Notes: a model not told the origin generated them from the sequence alone. A stretch of 64,000 nucleotides of DNA from Opitutaceae bacterium EW11 (GCA_003054665.1 QAYY01000001.1:124001-188000); one strand, 5' to 3'; positions 7,850-16,576 are shown, counted from the first letter of the stretch. Translations and numbers: made by a program.

Positions 7850-8218
7850 TCAGATGCGCTCGGCGGCCGGAGTCTCGGCTTCTTCGCCGGACTCGGCCAT
7901 GTTCCGGCACTCTTCGGCACAATCGCGGCAGGCCTGCGCGCACCGCTGGCAGTGGTCGGCCTGATGCTTCGCGCACTCGGCCGCGCATGCTTCGCAAATC
8001 TCTGCGCATAGCCCGCAGATGCGCTCGGCAAATTCTGAGCCGCGGGCCATCTCGCGAGCAGCAAGCGAGCAGACATCCGCGCAGGTGCGGTCGAGCTGAA
8101 TGCAGCGCGCCATCATCTTGACGTTCTCTTCGCCCAGGCAGGCGGTGGCGCAGTGTTCGCACTCGGCGGCACAGATTTCACAGGCTTCGATGCAGGGTTC
8201 GTATTTTTCGTGGGCCAT
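7850..8218 (-). CDS. Four-helix-bundle copper-storage-type protein (Csp/DUF326)
   Basis: A 122-residue protein from the ATG at 8218 (MAHEKYEPCIEACEICAAEC). I count 19 cysteines in a repeating CxxxC pattern along predicted helices, for example CGLCAEICEACAAEC and CQRCAQACRDCAEEC. This is the hallmark of the Csp/DUF326 family, whose four-helix bundles line their core with cysteine thiols and hold many Cu(I) ions. No signal peptide is visible, which matches the cytosolic Csp3 type rather than exported Csp1. The acidic tail SGEEAETPAAERI is disordered. The gene stands alone, with no copper ATPase or regulator nearby, and no CueR/CsoR-type operator is evident upstream. A longer start at 8281 would add 21 unrelated residues and is less likely. 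Confidence 0.85.
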   Translation of the reverse strand: MAHEKYEPCIEACEICAAECEHCATACLGEENVKMMARCIQLDRTCADVCSLAAREMARGSEFAERICGLCAEICEACAAECAKHQADHCQRCAQACRDCAEECRNMAESGEEAETPAAERI

Positions 8219-8497
8219 GATGCTGATTTCTGATGGGTGGAAATGCTTCGCGTCGGCCCGTCCGTCGGGCGATCGCCGCACCGGTCAACCTACGCCAACG
8301 AAGCTCCAGTCGAAATCGGGCCCGCGCCCCATTCCGGGTAGGAATAACTTGCGCGCCGCCACGCAGGTCCTGCCCTGAACATGGCAACCGGAGGGTGTCG
8401 CGTTGCAGCGGATATCCCTGACCTGCGACTAGGGGACTCCACCGGCCGGATAAATTTTGCCATAAACATGCCGAATCCTTTGCTGTCTCACGCCCGC

Positions 8498-9124
8498 ATG
8501 CCATCACACCTCCTCCGCCGCAGTTTCTGGATCGCCGGATTGTCCGCCGGGGTGGCGTTCGGGCAGACATCGCCGATCGAAGCCCCGGCTTCGCTAAAGC
8601 CGCCGCAAGAGCAGGCAACGACAGCGCCGAAAGCGACGCGTAATGCCTCCGCGGACCTTCACGCCGCGCTCTCAGCCGGCTTCAAGTTCGACGACCCGGC
8701 CGCGGCGAAGAAGAAAAAAGAGGAGGAAGAAACCGACCCCGACGTGGACTTGCGCGACGTCGACAAGCCGCGCAATGCGATCGTCCGACTGCCGAAATTC
8801 GTCGTCCAAGGCGAGCGTCCGCCGGTGTTCGCGGAGAAGGACATCAACACGAAGAAGGGTTTGGCCGATCTGGCGGTAAAACGCTACCTGAGTTCCGTCG
8901 GGCAGGCGTTGAACAAGTACCACCTCCCCCTCATCGGCATGTCCCAGGAGCAGCTCGCCCTCATGATGTACGAGGAGGACCAGCGGCTCAAAGACATGAA
9001 GGATTTCGGAGAGAAGGTTTATTTGTATCGGCAAGCCGGCGACAAGACGGGCGCGGACGCGCTTCAAAAAGACATCGACCGGACGTTCATGCGGACAAGC
9101 ACCTTCGCCGACCCGCCGAAGTGA
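8498..9124 (+). CDS. Small secreted or membrane-anchored protein of unknown function
   Basis: I do not recognise a family. From the ATG at 8498 the protein has 208 residues: a basic N-terminus and a short hydrophobic stretch (RRSFWIAGLSAGVAFGQ) that looks like a signal peptide. A Pro/Ala/Thr-rich region follows, then a highly charged segment (KKKKEEEETDPDVDLRDVDK) and a C-terminal helical part with QLALMMYEEDQRLKDMKDFGEKV. The segment NAIVRLPKFVVQGERPPVF resembles the short link found in secreted Opitutaceae proteins (inference). Another ATG at 8468 is possible, and neither has a clear ribosome-binding site. A hairpin follows the stop (9134-9149). Confidence 0.55.
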   Translation: MPSHLLRRSFWIAGLSAGVAFGQTSPIEAPASLKPPQEQATTAPKATRNASADLHAALSAGFKFDDPAAAKKKKEEEETDPDVDLRDVDKPRNAIVRLPKFVVQGERPPVFAEKDINTKKGLADLAVKRYLSSVGQALNKYHLPLIGMSQEQLALMMYEEDQRLKDMKDFGEKVYLYRQAGDKTGADALQKDIDRTFMRTSTFADPPK

Positions 9125-9168
9125 TTGAGCCGGCGGCGCGGACGCGCCGTCGGGGAAGTTGGAACTTC

Positions 9169-9407
9169 GTAGCTGGAAGTTGGTGACCGCGGGCGGGCGC
9201 CGGAGGGCGCAACGACCGAGAGCACGCCTCTGCTTCGCGGCCTTCGGGACTTCGCGAAACGAGGTTGAAAGCAGTCTCTCGTGATAGGGCGAAGGACGCG
9301 GCGCGTTCAGGACAAGGCGCCCCACCCTCGGGCAGCACTGTGGGAGGCGAGTAACCGCCACGGTAGAAATCACCGGCGCGAACTCCCAAATTCCAACTTC
9401 CAACTAC
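9169..9407. repeat. Inverted repeat of 15 bases enclosing about 210 bases
   Basis: GTAGCTGGAAGTTGG at 9169-9183 matches the reverse complement of CCAACTTCCAACTAC at 9393-9407 at 14 of 15 positions. A further GGAAGTTGGAA at about 9154-9164 repeats the same core. No transposase is enclosed. It could be a decayed non-autonomous element or a dispersed intergenic repeat. Confidence 0.45.
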
Positions 9408-9408
9408 T

Positions 9409-9432
9409 CCGCCGCTGCGGACGCAGCGGCGG
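9409..9432 (-). terminator. Hairpin after the kinase/nucleotidyltransferase gene
   Basis: A perfect 10-base-pair GC stem (CCGCCGCTGC with GCAGCGGCGG) and a GGAC loop directly abut the stop codon at 9433-9435. No T-tract follows on the minus strand, so it may act as a transcript-end stabiliser rather than a classical terminator. Confidence 0.45.
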
Positions 9433-12400
9433 CTAAAACGCACAGAGCTTTTCCACGCCGGCGGCGGAACCGTCGCGAAGCCATCCATCGAGCTGCGCCT
9501 GATCCTTCAGTTGCTGACCGCGGGGCCTCGGGACGGCAAAAAAGCGGATCTCGACGTCGTGCAGGGTCGTCATGTCGCCCCACAGTTTCTCGAATTGCGA
9601 CACCGGCAGAATGTCTTCCTGGCCGTTGCCCCAGCGTTTCTTGACGTCCTTGAGCGTGATGTACGTCGGCATTTTCGCCGCGAGGGCGCGAACGCCGGCC
9701 GCAACATTCTCGGGGTTGGCCAGATTTCGCCGGTCGATGCCGAAGAGTTCGAGCATCGAGTCGATGTGTATCCAGTACGTCGCGCTATTGTAGTAGGTGA
9801 GCTTGAACTCGTCTTCCTCCCGGGCGAGCGCGAGTCCCTCGACGAGGCGGAGCTGCCCGTTGACGCGGGCCAGACCGCCGCCGCGATCCTCGAGCCGGCG
9901 GCGGATCACTTCCACACTCAGCGCGGCGCCTTCGAGCAGGTGCTTTCCCAAAACGACCGGGTCGAGATTCGCACCCAGCGTATCGATGTTGTGGAGGAGG
10001 AGGTGCTCCAGCTCAGGCTGAGTTTCGAGGAGGTTTCGGAGCGTCCCGTTGAGGAGCAGATTGGCGATTTCGTACCAGTGTCCCACGGGATGCAGGCATT
10101 GCATCGGGACGTTGTCGGTGTAGTCGCTTGCCTCGCCGGAGCTGATGGCCCACTCGATCAGAGCCTTGTGGAGGCTCTGGCGGACTTTCTCCTTCTGAGG
10201 ATCGAGCTGCTGGTGCGGCATCTCCTCGTACGCAAAACGGAGATCGCGAGCCGTCGGGATCATCCGCAAGCCAATCGAGCGCCCGGGGGAGAGAACGACC
10301 CGGCCGGGATAGCCGAACTGTTTTTCGTCCCGCAACGTCGCCTCCATCGGGGCGTGCGTCAGGTGGCTCGTGGTGAAAACGTGCGTGACCGGGCGCCCAC
10401 AGAGCCGGCTCGTCGCGCGGCTTTTTGCCAGATGCGTTTCGATGAAGCTGCGATGGCGGCCTCCAAGTCGGGCAAACGGGTGAAGCGCTTTGACCGTACC
10501 CGCGCCCTGCGTCCACCGGCTGCCCGCGCCGGCGGCGAGCGTGACAATCGCAACGCGTCCGTCACGCAGCGCCTGGAGTCCCACTTTTTCGGCCTGCGCA
10601 TCGGCGCCGTAGATCGGCACCACGTCGTCGGCGCGCACGTCCTCGACTTCGGCCGTCGAAGGCAGGCGATTCTGCGCCAGGCCGATGCGACCGGAGCGAA
10701 GATCGTCGCGGATGCGCTCATGCTGAACGGAGTCGAAACCGTTCGCAGCGAGAAGATCCCGCAGGCTGCCGCCCTGCGCACCGTCGCGCCGGCGATCGTC
10801 CTGCGCGGGAAAAATACGCCGCATGAGCGGCCCGAGCAGCGATCCGGTGCCGGAGGTGTACAAGCTCGTCGCCGAAAACCGGTCCATCTCGCGCCGAACC
10901 TCCGGCCGGAGCGTACGCGGATCCTGCCGCAGCCAACGCGGGACGAAAAAGAGATAGTACTCCGGCGACAGCATTGCCTCGAATCCTTTGCGCAGGGTCG
11001 CCGACGTCCCGGCTTCGTTGATCGAAAAATCGTAGACCACCGGGTCCATCGCGAACGGCAGCGCCGATTCCAGCGCGCGTTTGGTGCGCGTCATGATCTC
11101 GAGCAGTTTCGCCCGGGATTCGGCCTTCGACTTCGGATCGACGAAGAAACCCATGCCGCCACCGGACATGCCGCCCAACATCACAAAACCGCGGAACGCC
11201 GGACCGAGAGCCGTTTTGGCCTCCGTTATGAGGCGCTCCGTGTAGGCGGTGCTCGCCCACGGTATGATCGTCTGCAGCGGGCCGAAGAAGTTGCGCGTCG
11301 TCAGCTCGGCGACCTTGGCCACGTCGCCCGCGCGCAGCGCCTCGATGATGCCGCGGAGGATTTCCTGCGCCTCTTTGCGCGCCAGCCACTCGCGCTGGAG
11401 TTTCAGCAGGTATTTTTCCGTCACCATCTCGAGGATGGGGCCAACGTTCTGGGACATGCCGCCGTGGACGAGAATCAGGCTGTCCTGCAATTCCTGCCGC
11501 GTGCGGTCGGACACGACATCCCGCCCGTAAAGGGTGTGGTTCGGCAACAGGCGACCGCGGCTCGTGCCGTATTCGGTGTCTCCGGACACCGCGGCCACGC
11601 CCTCGATCAATTTGATCCCGGGCCAGACGCCGCCGGAGTCCTGCCAGCCGCCGCCGGAGCCCCCGAGCCATTCGCCGAGGATCGCCCGGCTCGCGATCGT
11701 GCGGCGCTCCGTCTCGGTCAGAGGCCCGGTCAGCGAGGCGGTCTGACCGGTGGCGCGCATGCAGAGCGCGATGAGGCAGCCGAGCAGATTGGTGGAGACG
11801 GCGAGGCGGGAACCCTTCGGAATATCGCGAACCTGGCTTGCGATCTCGAGGCCTTGGCCCGGTCCGCAGAGTCGGGCAAGCACGTCGGCAAGCTCCTGTC
11901 CGGAGCCTTCCAGGCCCGAGGGGACGACGCCGGCGGCGATCACCGCGGCCTTGAGCAAGCCGAGGTAGTCCTTCGCGAAGTCAAAAACCTCGTCGAGGGT
12001 CTTCACGTCGACGGTGGCGCCCAGATCGACGCTGGTCAGCCGGAGGACCGGCTCGTCGATCACGCGCAGAAACGCGCAAACCGGCGGCCGGGTGTCGGAA
12101 TCGCGGCCGTGAACGCCGAGATTGACGGAAATGTTCAGCACTTTCGCTCCCTCGGGATAATCCATGCCGAGGAAGAAAATATCGCTCCACGCGGCGTGGC
12201 TCAGATCCATGCGCACGGCAGTCTCTTCGAAGAGGACCGGCGCGGGATCGTCGGGGCCTCGGTCGACCAACTCGCGGCGGATACGCAGCGGATAGTCCAG
12301 AGGATGGCCCATCCGGAACATCCACTGGTTTCCCCGCACGAGACGAACCGTCTTCTGCACCTGCTGGGCGAGCGTTTTGAAAGCGAGGCCGTGGTAGGCG

Positions 12401-12750
12401 GCGGCGAGCGCGCTGCTCAACGCGTCGGACGATCCGTGTGCCTTCTGGTGGGCCAGAAAGACGCCGACGGCCTCTTCGAAGCGGCGGGCGAGGCAGTGCT
12501 GGTGTCCCGCAAAGGGGATCGTGCCGGAGTTGTCCTGCGGGTAATGCGGCGGGAGAAAATAGCGGTGCAGCGCCTCAAGGAAGAAGATGCTGCGGACGCG
12601 GTGATAGAAGTTGGTGGCGTGCTGCCGGTACTCTTCGAGTTCCGCCGCCAGGCGTTCCAACGCGGCGCGATCGCTCGCGCGGCAGACAGTCTCGAAGTAC
12701 GCGCCCTCGGCTGCGGAGCCTTCGACCAAAGCGAGAAGATTGGCGTCCAC
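9433..12750 (-). CDS. Fused GHMP sugar kinase / UDPGP-family nucleotidyltransferase
   Basis: About 1105 residues from the GTG at 12750, 11 bases after the upstream stop; frame upstream of this has a shadow composition. The N-terminal half is a GHMP kinase of fucokinase type. Motif 1 is VRMDLSHAAWSDIFFL followed by AKVLNISVNL. Motif 2 is PKGSRLAVSTNLL, the ATP loop, with SxxxS-type serines partly changed. GGSGGGWQDSGGVWPG and motif 3, GGMSGGGMGFF, follow. The C-terminal third is a UDPGP (UAP1/UDP-sugar pyrophosphorylase-like) domain with VTLAAGAGSRWTQGAG, then TVKALHPF, and downstream GHWYEIANLLLNGTL and LHNIDTLGANLDP. Such a protein would phosphorylate a free sugar at C1 and transfer the product to a nucleotide, a one-protein salvage route to an activated sugar. 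The Bacteroides enzyme FKP has comparable activities but the opposite domain order. The sugar and nucleotide are not known. Confidence 0.75.
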   Translation of the reverse strand: MDANLLALVEGSAAEGAYFETVCRASDRAALERLAAELEEYRQHATNFYHRVRSIFFLEALHRYFLPPHYPQDNSGTIPFAGHQHCLARRFEEAVGVFLAHQKAHGSSDALSSALAAAYHGLAFKTLAQQVQKTVRLVRGNQWMFRMGHPLDYPLRIRRELVDRGPDDPAPVLFEETAVRMDLSHAAWSDIFFLGMDYPEGAKVLNISVNLGVHGRDSDTRPPVCAFLRVIDEPVLRLTSVDLGATVDVKTLDEVFDFAKDYLGLLKAAVIAAGVVPSGLEGSGQELADVLARLCGPGQGLEIASQVRDIPKGSRLAVSTNLLGCLIALCMRATGQTASLTGPLTETERRTIASRAILGEWLGGSGGGWQDSGGVWPGIKLIEGVAAVSGDTEYGTSRGRLLPNHTLYGRDVVSDRTRQELQDSLILVHGGMSQNVGPILEMVTEKYLLKLQREWLARKEAQEILRGIIEALRAGDVAKVAELTTRNFFGPLQTIIPWASTAYTERLITEAKTALGPAFRGFVMLGGMSGGGMGFFVDPKSKAESRAKLLEIMTRTKRALESALPFAMDPVVYDFSINEAGTSATLRKGFEAMLSPEYYLFFVPRWLRQDPRTLRPEVRREMDRFSATSLYTSGTGSLLGPLMRRIFPAQDDRRRDGAQGGSLRDLLAANGFDSVQHERIRDDLRSGRIGLAQNRLPSTAEVEDVRADDVVPIYGADAQAEKVGLQALRDGRVAIVTLAAGAGSRWTQGAGTVKALHPFARLGGRHRSFIETHLAKSRATSRLCGRPVTHVFTTSHLTHAPMEATLRDEKQFGYPGRVVLSPGRSIGLRMIPTARDLRFAYEEMPHQQLDPQKEKVRQSLHKALIEWAISSGEASDYTDNVPMQCLHPVGHWYEIANLLLNGTLRNLLETQPELEHLLLHNIDTLGANLDPVVLGKHLLEGAALSVEVIRRRLEDRGGGLARVNGQLRLVEGLALAREEDEFKLTYYNSATYWIHIDSMLELFGIDRRNLANPENVAAGVRALAAKMPTYITLKDVKKRWGNGQEDILPVSQFEKLWGDMTTLHDVEIRFFAVPRPRGQQLKDQAQLDGWLRDGSAAGVEKLCAF

Positions 12751-12761
12751 GGCGTGAGGGG

Positions 12762-13628
12762 TTAGCGGGAGGCGGAGCGGCGGGTGGCGTCGAGCGCGAG
12801 TTCTTCGGCGAGCAGCGCGAGCATGTCCTCGCGAGCGGAGCCGTTGAGCGCCAGGGCGATTTGCGCCCGCAGCACGCCGAAATGCGCCTCGAGATCGGAT
12901 CGGCGGCCGGAAAGCTCGGCGGCGAGGTATTTCTCGCGCGAGGCCAGCCGTGCGAGGGCGGGCGAAAGGCCGATCTTCGCCCCGGGATTCGCCACGGCGT
13001 CGTCGCTCAGAAGCTGAAAGACCGTCGGCGTCAGGACGTGCATCCCAAAAAAACAGAGGTAGTGGCCGCTTCGAAGCCCCGGCACGACGCACTGCTGTTC
13101 CGCCACCGTCGGCGTCGGCTTCTCGATGACGTTGTCGATCTGATACAAACCCTTGCGGCCGGAGAGGAGCGTACCCGCCACCGTGCCATAGAACCGCAGC
13201 AGGCTCTCGTGCGTGGCCTGGACCGCGGAGACCGCGCAATCCTCCGCCTCGGCCATATCGAGCAACTGGCGCGTGCAGCTCTTTTCCGCGCCGCTCACGT
13301 AAAGATGATCGCTGACCTGAAGAAGAAAGGGATCTGAGCCGACAAACTGCCGGCCGCAAAGCACGGCGTCGCCGTATCCATTGGGGGCAGACTGCACCAA
13401 GAACGTCAGGGCGTTGGCAAACGGGGCGAGCACCGATTCGTAGGCGGAGCGATCGGCAGGGGAAACGACGAGCCCCACCTTCTCGAGCCCGGCGGCCAGC
13501 ATTTCCTCCAGGATGATCGCGATCGCGGGCTTCGATTCGCCATGGCGGTCGGTGAGCGATTGAAGCGGGAGACGGCGCTGGCTCGGACCGGCGGCCGTGA
13601 TGATGGCCTTTTTGATGTGTGTTGCCAT
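12762..13628 (-). CDS. GalU-like nucleotidyltransferase (degenerate signature)
   Basis: A 288-residue protein from the ATG at 13628 (MATHIKKAIITAAG). The frame resembles UTP-glucose-1-phosphate uridylyltransferases: KKAIITAAG, then SKPAIAIILEEMLAAGLEKVG, QSAPNGYGDAVLCGRQFVG, LLQVSDHLY and IEKPTP. The usual nucleotide-binding GxGTRxLP is changed to GPSQRRLPLQSL, and the metal-binding LxGDD site reads LQVSDH. It may be an altered or regulatory nucleotidyltransferase, or act on another sugar phosphate. It precedes the kinase/UDPGP fusion by 11 bases, so both are surely co-transcribed and probably act on the same sugar. It is divergent from nadC across about 100 bases. Confidence 0.75.
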   Translation of the reverse strand: MATHIKKAIITAAGPSQRRLPLQSLTDRHGESKPAIAIILEEMLAAGLEKVGLVVSPADRSAYESVLAPFANALTFLVQSAPNGYGDAVLCGRQFVGSDPFLLQVSDHLYVSGAEKSCTRQLLDMAEAEDCAVSAVQATHESLLRFYGTVAGTLLSGRKGLYQIDNVIEKPTPTVAEQQCVVPGLRSGHYLCFFGMHVLTPTVFQLLSDDAVANPGAKIGLSPALARLASREKYLAAELSGRRSDLEAHFGVLRAQIALALNGSAREDMLALLAEELALDATRRSASR

Positions 13629-13732
13629 GGGAGGTGCGGGAGGGGTGCCCGTAGACTCCAAAACCAAACAGCCGTGCCGCAACAACGAAAAGCCGTTGCC
13701 CTTTTATTCACAAAAACCTGTCATCAAAGCGC

Positions 13733-14692
13733 ATGCCTGAGAATTCCCGCGTCGAACTCGCCGAAACGCTGATCAAGCGCCTCGCTTGGGAGGACCTCGA
13801 TGTCGCGTACCTGCGGCGTCTGGTTGAGATCGCACGCGACGAGGATCTCGCCGGGCTCGGTTTGCTGTCTCGGCCGAAGCGCGCGGGAGATCGCTCGACC
13901 GCGAGTCTCGCCCGCACCGCGCCGCAGGGAACGGCCGATCTCGTGGCGCGCGAGCCGCTCGTGGTCTGCGGTCTGCCGCTGCTCACGCTCATTCTCTCGG
14001 CCTATGGAGGAAAGGCGCACGTCCAACTTCGCGCCAAGGACGGGCGCACGCTGGAAAAAGGCGCGGTGCTCGCGACCCTGAGCGGCGATCCGCGCGTCCT
14101 GCTCGCCGCGGAGCGCATCGCGTTGAACTTCCTCCAGCGGCTGTGCGGCGTGGCCACGCAGACCCGCCGCTACGTGGAAGCGCTCGGGAAGTCTCGTACC
14201 CGCCTGCTCGATACACGAAAAACGACGCCCGGCTACCGCATGCTTGAAAAATACGCGGTGGCCTGCGGCGGGGGCTGGAATCACCGCCTGGGGCTCTTCG
14301 ACCGCGTCATGCTCAAGGACAACCACCTGGCGCTGCTCGGGTTCACCGCAACGGCGGACGACAAACACGGTGCGAGCAGGCTGGCCGAGGCGGTCGCCGC
14401 GGCGCGACGGGCCGCCCCCGAGCTTCCGGTCGAGGTCGAAGTCGATTCGCTGGAGCAGATCCCGCCGGTTCTCGACGCGGGTGCCGACGTCATCCTGCTG
14501 GACAATTTCACGCCTTTGCAGCTGCGCAAAGCCGTTCGCCTGATCGGCGGACGCGCTTTTACCGAAGCAAGCGGAGGAATTACGCTAAAGACCTTGCCTC
14601 GTCTGGCCGATCTTGGTCTGGATTTCGCGTCCACCGGGGCTCTGGTCCATCAGAGCGTATGGGTGGACATCGGCTTGGACTGGCGGCGGTAG
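13733..14692 (+). CDS. nadC: Nicotinate-nucleotide pyrophosphorylase (carboxylating)
   Basis: A 319-residue enzyme that converts quinolinate and phosphoribosyl pyrophosphate to nicotinate mononucleotide, CO2 and pyrophosphate in de novo NAD synthesis. Family markers are [59 protein letters not shown] and [10 protein letters not shown], with [14 protein letters not shown] and [11 protein letters not shown]. These supply the quinolinate-binding Arg, His and Lys residues. Length is slightly above the usual 280-300 because of the N-terminal segment. nadA and nadB are not adjacent. It heads the cofactor cluster nadC-birA-coaX with short gaps on one strand. Confidence 0.95.
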   Translation: MPENSRVELAETLIKRLAWEDLDVAYLRRLVEIARDEDLAGLGLLSRPKRAGDRSTASLARTAPQGTADLVAREPLVVCGLPLLTLILSAYGGKAHVQLRAKDGRTLEKGAVLATLSGDPRVLLAAERIALNFLQRLCGVATQTRRYVEALGKSRTRLLDTRKTTPGYRMLEKYAVACGGGWNHRLGLFDRVMLKDNHLALLGFTATADDKHGASRLAEAVAAARRAAPELPVEVEVDSLEQIPPVLDAGADVILLDNFTPLQLRKAVRLIGGRAFTEASGGITLKTLPRLADLGLDFASTGALVHQSVWVDIGLDWRR

Positions 14693-14732
14693 ACGTCTCT
14701 GGCCTCGGCCTTTTTCGCCTCCCGTTTTCCCC

Positions 14733-15764
14733 GTGCCCCTCTCCCACGAATCGCGCGTCGCTCGCGCCGCCAGCCGCCTCAACGTTCCCGAAGTCATCAT
14801 CCTGCGGGCGCTGATCGAAAACGAGGGCGGCTACGTGTCGGGGAGCAAGCTGGCGAAGACCCTCGGCATGAGCCGGGTGGCGATCTGGCAGCACATGGAG
14901 AAACTGCGGTCGCAAGGCTTCGAGTTTCAAGCCGTGCGGGCCCGAGGCTATCGGCTGACCGGCCGCCCGAGCGTGATCAACCCGTGGCTGATCGACGCCC
15001 ATCTCGCCGTCCGCCAGCTCGCTTTTTCCCTGGAGTGCTTCGACCTGATCGACAGCACGAACGACGAGGCGATGAGGCAGCTGTCGGAAGGCCACCCCAC
15101 CCCGCTCGTCGTTCTCGCCAAGCGCCAGACCCGGGGGCGCGGACGGTTCGGACGCGTCTGGCAGAGCGTCGCCGATTCGAATCTCTACGTGAGTTTCGCC
15201 TTCCAGCCGCAACTCGAGCCGGAGCGGATGCAGACCTTCACCCTCTGGATGGGCGTCAACGTCTGCGAACTGGTGGCCAACTTCACCCGCAGTTCGCCCG
15301 GAGTGAAATGGCCGAACGACATCCTCTTCGAAGGCCGCAAGGCCGGCGGCATGCTGACCGAAGCCCGCATGGATGCCGATCAGATCCGGGACCTGGTCTA
15401 CGGCCTCGGGCTCAACATCAACAACGCGCCCGACGAGACGCCGGATGCTCCTGGACGCCGCCCCACCTCCCTTTCTGAACAGGTGAAAAGCCCGGTGGAC
15501 ATCAACAAGTTCACCGCCGCGCTGATCGGCCGCGTGCTCGACGCCTACGGGCAGTTCGTATCCGGCGAATACCTGAAGTCGTTCGCGGATCGATGGAACG
15601 CCTGCGATCTCCTGCGGGACAAACCTGTCTCGCTCATCCACGGGGCGCAGACGATCAAGGGCGTGGCCGCCGGGGTCGACGACGAGGGATCCCTCATTGT
15701 CCGCACCGATCGCGGGCGCACCGAGCGCTTCCGCGCCGGGGAGGTCACACTCGAGAAAAAATAG
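14733..15764 (+). CDS. birA: Biotin-[acetyl-CoA-carboxylase] ligase with N-terminal HTH
   Basis: 343 residues from a GTG at 14733; the in-frame stretch upstream lies inside nadC and is not protein-like. Residues about 15-75 form a winged helix (PEVIILRALIENEGGYVSGS, KLAKTLGMSRVAIWQHMEKL), as in regulatory BirA. The catalytic domain follows, with DSTNDEAM, the biotinoyl-adenylate loop GRGRFGR near residue 133 and KWPNDI with Lys192, then LGLNINN and a C-terminal SH3-like domain. It attaches biotin to carboxyl carrier domains. In this window pyruvate carboxylase is an obvious substrate. The DNA-binding domain suggests it may also repress biotin genes, none of which are seen here. Confidence 0.95.
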   Translation: MPLSHESRVARAASRLNVPEVIILRALIENEGGYVSGSKLAKTLGMSRVAIWQHMEKLRSQGFEFQAVRARGYRLTGRPSVINPWLIDAHLAVRQLAFSLECFDLIDSTNDEAMRQLSEGHPTPLVVLAKRQTRGRGRFGRVWQSVADSNLYVSFAFQPQLEPERMQTFTLWMGVNVCELVANFTRSSPGVKWPNDILFEGRKAGGMLTEARMDADQIRDLVYGLGLNINNAPDETPDAPGRRPTSLSEQVKSPVDINKFTAALIGRVLDAYGQFVSGEYLKSFADRWNACDLLRDKPVSLIHGAQTIKGVAAGVDDEGSLIVRTDRGRTERFRAGEVTLEKK

Positions 15765-15782
15765 CCGCGCTCCCTTTCCTCA

Positions 15783-16559
15783 ATGCTCTTCTGTATCGAT
15801 ATCGGAAATACCCACACGCATTTTGGCGTCGTCGACAAAGACGGGGCGCGCGACATGCGGCATCTGCCGACGCGCGACATCGATCACTACACGAGCGGTC
15901 TGGGCCCGCAGCTATCGCAGGCCTTCACCGAGCAAACGAACATCCGCGGCATCGCCTTCTGCTCGGTCGTGCCCGAGGCCACGGAGCGGCTCACACGGGT
16001 CTTCGAACGCTGGCAGCTCGCCCTCCCCGTTTTCCAGCTCACCGCCGACAAGAAGCTCGGCGTGGAAATCGCCTATCCCCGTCCCGGCGAGATCGGCCAG
16101 GACCGCCTGGCCAACGCCGCGGGGGCCAAGGCACTGGTCGGAGCGCCCGCCATCGTCATCGATATGGGCACGGCCGTGACCTTCGACATCGTCACCGGGC
16201 AGCACGGCTATGAGGGCGGCATCATCGCCCCGGGCGTGGAAGTCATGCGCCGCTACCTGCACGAGCAAACCGCGCTGCTTCCGCAGCTCGACGACAGCCT
16301 CGACGTCGTCCAGGCGATCGGCAAATCGACCGTCGAAGCGATGCGTATCGGCACCGTCATCGGTTTTGGCGGCATGGTGCAGGCCTTGCTCGATGCCGTC
16401 TCAGCCGAACTCTCCGGCCGCGGCGAGAAGGACATCAAGGTCCTCGCCACCGGCGGCAGCGCCGAGTTGCTGAAAAAAACGCTCCGTCAGCCTTTCGAGG
16501 TGATCCCCGACCTCACCCTTCGCGGCCTCGCCGTCGCGTGGGAGTTGAATCAGGGGTGA
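15783..16559 (+). CDS. coaX: Type III pantothenate kinase
   Basis: A 258-residue kinase of the ASKHA fold that phosphorylates pantothenate, the first step of coenzyme A synthesis. Seen are MLFCIDIGNTHTHFGVVD (phosphate-binding loop with the key Asp), PGEIGQDRLANAAGAK, VIDMGTAVTFDIV and GYEGGIIAPGVEVM. The C-terminal LATGGSAELL follows. Type III enzymes are not feedback-inhibited by CoA and need a monovalent cation. The gene is 18 bases after birA, and co-transcription with birA is common in other bacteria. Length and motifs are typical. Confidence 0.95.
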   Translation: MLFCIDIGNTHTHFGVVDKDGARDMRHLPTRDIDHYTSGLGPQLSQAFTEQTNIRGIAFCSVVPEATERLTRVFERWQLALPVFQLTADKKLGVEIAYPRPGEIGQDRLANAAGAKALVGAPAIVIDMGTAVTFDIVTGQHGYEGGIIAPGVEVMRRYLHEQTALLPQLDDSLDVVQAIGKSTVEAMRIGTVIGFGGMVQALLDAVSAELSGRGEKDIKVLATGGSAELLKKTLRQPFEVIPDLTLRGLAVAWELNQG

Positions 16560-16576
16560 GCGCGAACGACAGCCAA

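Larger units (their letters stand above)
9125..9432. other. Intergenic region bounded by hairpins and inverted repeats
   Basis: No gene is seen. The stretch begins with a hairpin at 9134-9149 (CGGCGCG with CGCGCCG) just after the upstream stop. It contains a widely spaced inverted repeat (9169-9183 and 9393-9407) and ends in a 10-base-pair hairpin at 9409-9432 next to the stop of the following minus-strand gene. Confidence 0.5.

Noticed and set aside
9511-12765. Plus-strand open frame of over 1000 codons opposite the kinase/nucleotidyltransferase gene
   Set aside because: It is a mirror frame of a GC-rich gene, with no recognisable motifs and a composition dominated by Arg, Ala, Gly and acidic residues. 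The minus-strand gene has clear GHMP and UDPGP motifs.
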